Shown here: in pieces, positions 58,062 to 64,000 of the stretch | How positions within the stretch are numbered: position 1 is the first letter of the stretch | Layout: each line of letters begins with the position of its first letter | Source of the DNA: Novosphingobium sp. KCTC 2891 | Lineage (GTDB): Bacteria > Pseudomonadota > Alphaproteobacteria > Sphingomonadales > Sphingomonadaceae | Assembly (NCBI RefSeq): GCF_025938155.1 | Contig: NZ_JAPCZG010000008.1 | Span: 120,706 to 184,705, forward strand | Length of the DNA stretch: 64,000 bases | Direction of reading: 5' to 3' | Notes under the pieces: generated by a model | Databases searched by the model: none | What the model was told of the DNA's origin: nothing | Seen by the model: only the letters and a program-made list of their open reading frames with translations | Translations under genes and position numbers: made by a program

Positions 58062-59273
58062 TTGGGACCTTTCGATATGGAAACCAGAGCCGGCGATCCG
58101 GGCGCGTTCGCGCATTTCGACCTGTCGCGCGTCGACAGTCCGGCCTTCGTGGTCGATGCGGCGGCGCTCCGGCGCAATCTGTCGGTTCTGGCGGACATCC
58201 GCGACCGCGCCGGGATCAAGGTGCTGGCCGCGCTCAAGGCGTTCTCGATGTGGCGCGTGGCGCCGATCGTGGGCGAATACCTGAACGGGGTGTGCACCTC
58301 GGGCCTGTGGGAAGCACTGCTGGCCTCCGAGCACTACAAGGGCGAGATCGCGACTTATTGCGCGGCCTACAAGGCGGAGGACCTGCCCGAGATCTTGCGC
58401 CTGTCCGACCATGTGATCTTCAACTCGCCCGGCCAGCACGAGCGTTTCAAGCGCGAGATCGCGGCGGCGCGGGCAGGGGGTGATCGATTCGATATCGCCC
58501 TGCGGATCAACCCGTTGCACGCGGAAGGTGAAGTTCCGCGTTATGATCCCTGTGCGCCGCATTCCCGCCTTGGCTTTCCGGTGGACCAGCTTGAGGATGC
58601 CCATCTGGAGGGCGTGACCGGCCTTCATTTCCACACGTTGTGCGAGCAGGACTTCGAGCCGCTCAAGCGCACGTGGGAGGCGTTGAAGCCGCGGATCGAG
58701 CGGTTCTTCCCGCAGCTGGAATGGCTGAACTTCGGCGGCGGGCATCACGTGACGCGTGCCGACTACCAGCGCGATGAGCTGGTGGCGTTCCTGAAGCAGG
58801 TGAAGGCCGAGACGGGCTGCGAGATCTATCTCGAACCGGGTGAGGCCGTTGCGCTCGACGCCGGCATTCTGGTCGGCACGGTGCTGGACACGCACTGGAA
58901 CGGGATGCCCCTGGCCATCACCGACATTTCCGCCACCTGCCACATGCCCGACGTGATCGAGGCGCCTTATCGCCCGGCCATGCTGGGTGAATTGCCGGTG
59001 GACGAATATGAAGACGGGCAGGGCGACGCCCCGGTGCGGCTCGGCGGGCCGTCGTGTCTCGCCGGCGATGTGATCGGCGATTACCGGATGAGCGTGCCCT
59101 GCGCCCCAGGCGTGCGGTTCGCGTTCCTCGACCAGGCACACTATTCGATGGTCAAGACCACGACATTCAACGGCGTGCCGCTGCCCTCGATCTGGTTGTG
59201 GGACAGCGAAACCGATGCGCTCGAGCGGGTGCGAAGCTTCTCTTACGAGGACTTCCGCGACCGCCTGTCGTGA
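58062..59273 (+). CDS. nspC: Carboxynorspermidine/carboxyspermidine decarboxylase
   Basis: 403 residues, alanine-racemase-fold PLP decarboxylase. The PLP lysine is Lys59 in LAALKAFSMW. Other blocks are VCTSGLWEALLASEHYKGEI, LNFGGGHHVTRADY, EIYLEPGEAVAL and the C-terminal active-site Cys region DISATCHMPDV. It makes spermidine (or norspermidine) from the carboxy form. The TTG at 58062 is five bases from GGGGGAGG and is preferred; the first ATG (58077) would be about 20 bases from it. Confidence 0.9.
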   Translation: MGPFDMETRAGDPGAFAHFDLSRVDSPAFVVDAAALRRNLSVLADIRDRAGIKVLAALKAFSMWRVAPIVGEYLNGVCTSGLWEALLASEHYKGEIATYCAAYKAEDLPEILRLSDHVIFNSPGQHERFKREIAAARAGGDRFDIALRINPLHAEGEVPRYDPCAPHSRLGFPVDQLEDAHLEGVTGLHFHTLCEQDFEPLKRTWEALKPRIERFFPQLEWLNFGGGHHVTRADYQRDELVAFLKQVKAETGCEIYLEPGEAVALDAGILVGTVLDTHWNGMPLAITDISATCHMPDVIEAPYRPAMLGELPVDEYEDGQGDAPVRLGGPSCLAGDVIGDYRMSVPCAPGVRFAFLDQAHYSMVKTTTFNGVPLPSIWLWDSETDALERVRSFSYEDFRDRLS

Positions 59274-59405
59274 TGCTGCGAGCGAGTCGCGGCTGAGCCT
59301 GCGTGCCAGGCTTCTGAAGCCGGAACCAAATCGGTATGGAACGTCACGCAGATGCAAGGTTTTGCGCGGGTTTCGCGATCCAGAGTGGGTAGATGTTTCA
59401 TTTTT

Positions 59406-59465
59406 TTGACATTCATCTGAGGGCCTGATTTTTTCACTTGATGTTCAGCGCGGGGGTCCTATTTA
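59406..59465 (+). promoter_or_regulatory. Possible promoter region of the ornithine decarboxylase gene
   Basis: This AT-rich stretch contains a perfect TTGACA at 59406-59411 without a good -10 at 17 bases, and TTGATG (59438-59443) with TATTTA (59460-59465) 16 bases later. Either could serve; the second would start transcription just before the leader helix. Confidence 0.3.
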
Positions 59466-59542
59466 GCGCCTCTCGCTGCCCCATGGGGACTTCCAAACCG
59501 CAAGGCAGCTTCGTTCAACTGTTCCGTTTGGGGGTCCCTTGA
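59441..59542 (+). CDS. Possible 33-codon leader peptide ahead of ornithine decarboxylase
   Basis: An open frame from ATG 59441 runs through the leader helix and ends in TGA at 59540-59542, one base before the decarboxylase TTG. An internal ATG at 59483 would give a 19-residue version. Neither start has a clear ribosome-binding site, so it may be chance. The position of the stop would be ideal for coupling or attenuation, which is why it is listed. Confidence 0.25.
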   Translation: MFSAGVLFSASRCPMGTSKPQGSFVQLFRLGVP

Positions 59543-59543
59543 G
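59483..59543 (+). promoter_or_regulatory. speF-like RNA leader of the ornithine decarboxylase gene
   Basis: GGGACTTCCAAAC (59486-59498) pairs along its whole length with GTTTGGGGGTCCC (59526-59538): 13 consecutive pairs, two of them G-U. Inside it, GGCAG and CTGTT can form a second small stem. The right arm carries GGGGG, the only Shine-Dalgarno-like run before the TTG at 59544. A conserved alphaproteobacterial RNA called speF is known upstream of ornithine decarboxylase genes (Rfam speF); position and fold fit, but I have not compared it with the covariance model. Confidence 0.6.
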
Positions 59544-60752
59544 TTGCACATCCATCCCGACGCATTGGCTGTAGTTGGCGCATCCGCGCCTGACCAACCC
59601 GCCATTCTGAATCGCCCGCATGCCGCTGCGCGCGCTGCCCGTTTCTTCGTCGAGAAGTTTCCGGGCCGCTCGCTTTATGCGGTGAAGGCGAATCCGTCTC
59701 CGGACCTGCTGCGCGTGCTGTGGGACGCGGGCGTCACTCACTATGATGTCGCCTCGATCGTCGAGGTCCGTCTGGTGCGTGCCACGCTGCCCGAAGCCAC
59801 GCTGTGCTTCATGCATCCTGTGAAGACGCCGAGCGCGATCGTGGAAGCCTACCGCGACCATGGCGTGCGCGTGTTCAGCCTCGATTCGCTGGACGAGCTG
59901 GAAAAGATCACTTCGGCTGCCACGCAGGCCAATGGCGGGATCGCTCCCGAGGACCTTACGCTGTGCGTGCGCCTGCGCGTCTCGTCGGAATATTCGGAAC
60001 TCAGCCTCGCGTCGAAGTTCGGGTGCGATCTGACCCAGGCTGGCGAACTGCTCCAGGCCACGCGCCAAGTCGCGGATTCGCTGGGCATCTGCTTCCACGT
60101 CGGCAGCCAGTCGATGAGCCCGCACGCCTATGTGCAGGCGCTCGAGAAGGCGCGCGCGGCGATCGTCGATGCGGCCGTCACGGTCGACATCATCGACGTG
60201 GGCGGCGGGTTCCCGTCGATCTATCCGGGCATGGAGCCGCCGCCGCTGGAGGACTACTTCGGCGTGATCGACCGCACCTATGAATCGCTGCCGGTGTCTT
60301 ACTCGGCCGAACTGTGGTGTGAGCCGGGCCGTGCGCTCTGTGCGGAATACAACTCGATGATCGTGCGCGTCGAAAAGCGCCGCGGCGAAGAGCTGTACAT
60401 CAATGACGGCGCCTATGGCGCGCTGTTCGATGCGGCGCACGTGGGTTGGCGCTTCCCGGTTCGCCTGCTGCGCGAGGACGCTTCGAGCGAAGTGCAGCCG
60501 TTCTCGTTCTGGGGGCCGACTTGCGACGACATGGACCACATGGATGGTCCGTTCGAACTGCCGGGCGACATCAAGGCGGGCGATTACATCGAGATCGGGA
60601 TGCTCGGTGCCTATGGCGCCGCGATGAAGACCGCGTTCAACGGCTTTGGCGCGACCGAGGTGTTCACCGTCTCGGACGAGCCGATGGCCAGCCAGTACCG
60701 CGGGGACCGTCGCGATCCGCGTGTATCGGACAACGTCGTCTCGCTGCGCTGA
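59544..60752 (+). CDS. speC: Ornithine decarboxylase (type III PLP, alanine-racemase fold)
   Basis: 402 residues of the eukaryote-like ornithine/diaminopimelate decarboxylase family. The PLP lysine is Lys48 in LYAVKANPSPDLL. Further blocks are FHVGSQSMSP, IIDVGGGFPSIYPG, WCEPGRALCAEYN and the catalytic Cys in FWGPTCDDMDHMDG. It makes putrescine, the amine donor for the dehydrogenase encoded upstream; a lysine side activity is possible in this group. The TTG start follows the structured leader; no ATG fits. Confidence 0.92.
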   Translation: MHIHPDALAVVGASAPDQPAILNRPHAAARAARFFVEKFPGRSLYAVKANPSPDLLRVLWDAGVTHYDVASIVEVRLVRATLPEATLCFMHPVKTPSAIVEAYRDHGVRVFSLDSLDELEKITSAATQANGGIAPEDLTLCVRLRVSSEYSELSLASKFGCDLTQAGELLQATRQVADSLGICFHVGSQSMSPHAYVQALEKARAAIVDAAVTVDIIDVGGGFPSIYPGMEPPPLEDYFGVIDRTYESLPVSYSAELWCEPGRALCAEYNSMIVRVEKRRGEELYINDGAYGALFDAAHVGWRFPVRLLREDASSEVQPFSFWGPTCDDMDHMDGPFELPGDIKAGDYIEIGMLGAYGAAMKTAFNGFGATEVFTVSDEPMASQYRGDRRDPRVSDNVVSLR

Positions 60753-60775
60753 TCCGACTGTCAATCGATCAAGAG

Positions 60776-60806
60776 AGGCCTCGCCGTTTCGGCGGGGCCT
60801 TTTTTG
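60776..60806 (+). terminator. Rho-independent terminator after speC
   Basis: AGGCCTCGCCG (60776-60786) pairs with CGGCGGGGCCT (60790-60800), one G-U pair, followed by TTTTTT from 60800. It lies 23 bases after the stop. The stem is nearly identical to that after korB. Confidence 0.9.
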
Positions 60807-60901
60807 TTGGCCGGAATGCCTCGTGATCGGCGTGTGTCGGATTTGACGGCGGCGTCGCCCGGTGTATTATCTGGGCAATACACTGAACGAGGGGAAGTGC
60901 G

Positions 60902-61753
60902 ATGCGATCAAGGCTTGCGGGTGTTTGTTGGGGGCTGCTTGCCGGGCTGGCATGGGCGCCAATGGCCCAGGCGGAGGACAAGCCGGTCGAAGTGATGGTG
61001 CTCGGCACCTACCACTTCGGCAACCCGGGCCTCGATGTCGTCAACGCCAAGGTGGACGATGTCACGACGCCGCAGCGGCAGAGGGAACTGGACGCGTTGG
61101 CGGATGCGGTCCTGGCCTTCCATCCGACCAGAGTGATGGTCGAGTCCGAGCAGCAGGGTCCGGATTTTGGCGTCGCGGCCTATGCGGCTTTCTCGCCGGC
61201 CGATCTGGCGACCAAGCGCAACGAGATCGTCCAGATCGGCTATCGTATCGCGCGCAAGGCAGGCCTTGCGACGGTCCAGGGGATCGACGAGCAGCCGGGG
61301 CCGGGTGAGCCGGACTATTTCCCCTACGAAGCCCTGCAAGCCTATGCCAAGGCCGCGGGTGAGGAGGCTGCGCTTGGCGCGACCTATGGCGAGGTTCGCG
61401 CTGCGCTGGCCGATTTCGAGGCTCGCCAGCCAAACGAAAGCGTCCCCCGGCTGTTGATGGCCTACAATGACCCAGCTTCGGCCTTTGCCGCCAACGCGGG
61501 CTATTATGCGCTGCTTCGCTTCGGCAATGGCGATGCTCAGCCCGGCGCGGTGCTGAACGCGATGTGGTACATGCGCAATGCCAAGATCTTCGCGAAGCTG
61601 ATCAATGCGTCGCGGCCCGGCGACCGCGTGCTGGTCGTCTATGGCGCGGGGCACGGCTACTGGTTGCGGCACTTCGCAGAAACGACCCCGGGCTACCGCT
61701 CGGTCGATATCCGGCCCTATCTTGTGAAGGCAGCCAGCGCGATCGGACGCTGA
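60902..61753 (+). CDS. Exported DUF5694 family protein
   Basis: 283 residues with a signal peptide (LAGVCWGLLAGLAWAPMAQAE, cleavage near 24). The mature protein starts VEVMVLGTYHFGNPGLDVVN, then ADAVLAFHPTRVMVESEQQ and the C-terminal VLVVYGAGHGYWLRHF. This pattern of His and Glu near strands resembles the TraB/ChaN/PrgY hydrolase-like group to which DUF5694 belongs; no reaction is assigned. GGGGAAG lies upstream of the ATG. It is flanked by terminators, so it is its own transcription unit. Confidence 0.82.
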   Translation: MRSRLAGVCWGLLAGLAWAPMAQAEDKPVEVMVLGTYHFGNPGLDVVNAKVDDVTTPQRQRELDALADAVLAFHPTRVMVESEQQGPDFGVAAYAAFSPADLATKRNEIVQIGYRIARKAGLATVQGIDEQPGPGEPDYFPYEALQAYAKAAGEEAALGATYGEVRAALADFEARQPNESVPRLLMAYNDPASAFAANAGYYALLRFGNGDAQPGAVLNAMWYMRNAKIFAKLINASRPGDRVLVVYGAGHGYWLRHFAETTPGYRSVDIRPYLVKAASAIGR

Positions 61754-61760
61754 GGCCACA

Positions 61761-61792
61761 AAAAAGCCCTCTCGGTGTCGAGAGGGCTTTTT
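61761..61792. terminator. Bidirectional terminator between the DUF5694 gene and hemA
   Basis: A perfect 14-bp dyad (AAAAAGCCCTCTCG, GTGT loop, complement) has a T-run on the right and an A-run on the left. It therefore works as an intrinsic terminator for both convergent genes. Confidence 0.93.
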
Positions 61793-61817
61793 ATGCTTCG
61801 GAAAGGAAGTCAGCCGT

Positions 61818-63038
61818 TTACGCGGCCTTCCTTGTCTCCAGTTCGAGCCGTTCCCAGATTTCCGAGAGAGCCTTGGTCAGATCGACCATCATCGCCTCCG
61901 TGTGCGACGGTCCCGGCGTGAACCGCAGGCGCTCGGTGCCACGCGGAACGGTCGGGAAATTGATCGGCTGAACATAGACGCCGTATTCGGCGAGCAGGAT
62001 GTCGCTGACCTTCTTGGCGCGCACCGGATCGCCGACCATCAGCGGCACGATGTGCGTGGTCGAGTTCATCACCGGCAGGCCGGCATCGCGGAACAGTTCC
62101 TTGAGCCGCGCGGCCGCCGCCTGCTGGCCCTCGCGCTCGACGCTCGATGCCTTGAGGTGGCGCACGCTCGCCAGCACGCCTGCAACCAGCACGGGCGACA
62201 GCGAAGTGGTGAAGATGAAGCCGGGGGCATAGGAGCGGATCACATCGATGATCCGCGTGTCGGCGGCGATATAGCCGCCCATCACGCCGAACGCCTTGCC
62301 CAGCGTGCCCTCGATGATGTCGATGCGGTGGGCCGCTTCGTCACGATCGGTGATGCCACCGCCGCGCGGGCCGTACATGCCGACCGCGTGGACTTCATCG
62401 ATATAGGTGAGGGCGTTGTACTTTTCGGCGAGGTCGCAGATTGCGTGGATGGGCGCGATGTCGCCGTCCATCGAATAGACGCTCTCGAACGCGATCAGCT
62501 TGGGCACGGCCGGATCGGCTTCTGCCAGCAGTTCCTCGAGATGCTCCACGTCGTTGTGACGGAACACACGCTTTTCCGCACCCGAATTGCGGATGCCCGC
62601 GATCATCGACGCGTGGTTCAGTTCGTCCGAGAAGATGACGCAGCCGGGCAGAACCTTGGCCAGCGTGGACAGCGTGGCGTCGTTCGAGACATAGCCGGAG
62701 GTGAACAGCAGTGCGCCGTCCTTGCCGTGCAGGTCCGCCAGCTCCTGTTCGAGCTGGATGTGGTAATGCGTGTTGCCGCCGATGTTGCGCGTGCCGCCGG
62801 AGCCGGCGCCCACGTCATGCAGGGCTTCCTCCATCGCGGCGATCACCTTGGGGTGCTGACCCATCGCGAGATAGTCGTTGGAGCACCACACAGTGATCGG
62901 CTTCGGGCCGTTGTGACCGGCAAAGCAGCGGGCGTTGGGGTAGGCACCCCTGTTCCGCAGAATGTCGATAAAGACGCGGTAGCGACCTTCGGAATGCAGA
63001 CGCTCGATAGCAGAATCGAAAACCTGATCGTAATTCAC
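61818..63038 (-). CDS. hemA: 5-aminolevulinate synthase
   Basis: 406 residues, alpha-oxoamine synthase fold. The PLP lysine is Lys248 in [15 protein letters not shown], the same number as in Rhodobacter ALAS. Substrate loops [22 protein letters not shown] and FIFTTSLSP are present. It condenses glycine with succinyl-CoA to ALA, the first step of haem synthesis by the C4 route found in alphaproteobacteria. Its succinyl-CoA can come from 2-oxoglutarate oxidation. It ends at the bidirectional terminator. Confidence 0.96.
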   Translation of the reverse strand: MNYDQVFDSAIERLHSEGRYRVFIDILRNRGAYPNARCFAGHNGPKPITVWCSNDYLAMGQHPKVIAAMEEALHDVGAGSGGTRNIGGNTHYHIQLEQELADLHGKDGALLFTSGYVSNDATLSTLAKVLPGCVIFSDELNHASMIAGIRNSGAEKRVFRHNDVEHLEELLAEADPAVPKLIAFESVYSMDGDIAPIHAICDLAEKYNALTYIDEVHAVGMYGPRGGGITDRDEAAHRIDIIEGTLGKAFGVMGGYIAADTRIIDVIRSYAPGFIFTTSLSPVLVAGVLASVRHLKASSVEREGQQAAAARLKELFRDAGLPVMNSTTHIVPLMVGDPVRAKKVSDILLAEYGVYVQPINFPTVPRGTERLRFTPGPSHTEAMMVDLTKALSEIWERLELETRKAA

Positions 63039-63149
63039 CCCGCCGCTCCTCTCTGCATGGAGACCGCAATCGTCTCCGCGGACCCGACACTTTGGGTCCG
63101 ACCGGCGAATGGGGCGCCTATTACGCCTGTTGCCAAAGCTTTGCCAGCA

Positions 63150-64000
63150 TCATTTGATGGCCGCGTCGTTCTCCTCCATCGAGGTTCCCCCAAGGCTCGG
63201 ATCGGGGTCCTGAGCAGTGTAGATATAGCTGGTGGCAAAGTGCGGGCCGCGCCGTGGGTTTTGCATCCAGTTGAGATCATTGGCGTAGACCAGCGTCAGG
63301 CGAGGCTGTTGCGCTTTCAACGCGGCCAGGCCCTTGAGCCATCCGATGACGGCGACCCGATCTTCTCCGCCCTGCCACCCGGACGCCAGCCGGGACCGGG
63401 GGCGCAGCCACGTGACGTTGCGTTCCATCGCGGCGACATCGCCCGTGAACAGGTATTCGCGCCCATTCGCGAGCTGCACGTAGATCATCTGCGATCCGGG
63501 GGTGTGGCCAGGTGTGCGGACCAGGACAATGCCCGGGGCGACGGCGGCAATGGCGGGGCCATCGACGATCCTGCCAACGCTGTCGATCACGCCGCGGCGC
63601 ATCCGGTCCATTGTTTCGGCCTGCGCGCGATTGAGAATGACCCGGGGCGCGATGGTGTCGAAATCGCGGGAGGCGAGGAAGCCGCCGACGTAGTCCGGAT
63701 GCTCGTGGGTGACGAGGATGCGTTGGGCGCCGTGCATCCACGCATCGACCTCGCGCCGGGCGGCCGGGTTGAAGCGGTCGAAGTCCATGTCCTCCGCCTG
63801 ATACTGCGTAAGGCCGGTGTCGATCAGGGTGTCGCCGCCAGGCGTTGCGAGGCGGAACGCGATCTTGGCAACGCGATCCGCACGCAGTCCGCCGCCTGCC
63901 ACCAGCGCGGTGCCCGGCATGTCGCGCACGGCCAGCACGGCATAGCTGATGGCGGTGGGCTTTGGCCCCTCGATTGACACGGCGGCGCGGCGAATGGCCG
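63150..64000 (-). CDS. Metallo-beta-lactamase-fold hydrolase (N terminus outside the window)
   Basis: The frame is open to the window edge; a GTG at 63980 exists, but the six codons before it stay in frame and the family usually has an N-terminal signal or anchor, so the gene is probably cut. The zinc motif is THEHPDYVGGF, in which the last His of HxHxDH is Tyr. RTPGHTPGSQMIYV and LFTGDVAAMERN supply further ligands, and the C-terminal His region is GPHFATSY. It resembles quorum-quenching lactonase or B3-like enzymes in outline; the substrate is unknown. Confidence 0.78.
   Translation of the reverse strand, partial: AIRRAAVSIEGPKPTAISYAVLAVRDMPGTALVAGGGLRADRVAKIAFRLATPGGDTLIDTGLTQYQAEDMDFDRFNPAARREVDAWMHGAQRILVTHEHPDYVGGFLASRDFDTIAPRVILNRAQAETMDRMRRGVIDSVGRIVDGPAIAAVAPGIVLVRTPGHTPGSQMIYVQLANGREYLFTGDVAAMERNVTWLRPRSRLASGWQGGEDRVAVIGWLKGLAALKAQQPRLTLVYANDLNWMQNPRRGPHFATSYIYTAQDPDPSLGGTSMEENDAAIK

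Overview
The window reads as one contiguous, very GC-rich, gene-dense chromosomal segment of an alphaproteobacterium, most likely a sphingomonad (Novosphingobium or a close relative). Supporting signs are C4-type haem synthesis (hemA, 5-aminolevulinate synthase), a single LolC/E-type permease next to lolD, a 2-oxoglutarate:ferredoxin oxidoreductase pair, an alphaproteobacterial carboxyspermidine route to spermidine, and many ATGA, GTGA and TGATG gene overlaps. The genus is an inference from protein resemblance. I see no rRNA, tRNA, insertion sequence, prophage, CRISPR array or plasmid function, and no gene-free stretch above about 300 bases. The window is core and housekeeping DNA with a few lineage-specific insertions.

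Layout. 1-5987: the 5' end of an LpxH-like phosphoesterase (minus), then recN, a GNAT acetyltransferase and ligA as a coupled unit, a LysE exporter and a CinA-like protein. 6002-8520 (minus): SDR, prmA, enoyl-CoA hydratase. 8587-11400: sdhC-sdhD-sdhA with a promoter candidate and a clear terminator, but no sdhB. 11539-13505: small exported proteins and a zinc metallopeptidase. 13753-18596: M28 peptidase, guaB, rsmB, TPR protein. 18652-20141 (minus): an HSL-type esterase and rppH. 20361-25580: korA-korB, PAP2 phosphatase, photolyase. 25612-28270 (minus): PilZ, SDR, purF. 28484-32987: a 32-residue membrane peptide, a MASE1-GGDEF protein, lolC/E-lolD, a small protein and glutathione peroxidase. 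33049-39796: dnaE, then an acyl-CoA ligase, a DUF1330 protein and an old-yellow-enzyme-family gene.

39793-43986 (minus): a radical SAM protein, moaB, a lytic transglycosylase and a degenerate uracil-DNA-glycosylase-like protein. 44087-52783: ETF-ubiquinone oxidoreductase, ispE, an N-formylglutamate amidohydrolase, an AhpD-like protein, and an interlocked set of ilvD, a lipoprotein, a bifunctional NAD(P)HX repair enzyme and an RNA methyltransferase. 52816-56737 (minus): two tandem MAPEG proteins, btaB and btaA (betaine lipid synthesis), and a threonine/serine dehydratase. 56823-60752: a spermidine module of carboxyspermidine dehydrogenase, carboxyspermidine decarboxylase and ornithine decarboxylase. 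The window ends with a DUF5694 protein, hemA and a partial metallo-beta-lactamase-fold protein.

The most interesting region is the polyamine module. The ornithine decarboxylase gene begins at TTG directly after a leader that folds into a long helix holding its only purine-rich ribosome-binding sequence. This resembles the alphaproteobacterial speF RNA motif. A 33-codon upstream reading frame runs through the helix and stops one base before the TTG. The decarboxylase nspC also appears to start at TTG, with its Shine-Dalgarno sequence inside a perfect 8-bp hairpin. The btaA-btaB pair, for phosphorus-free betaine lipids, is the other metabolic surprise.
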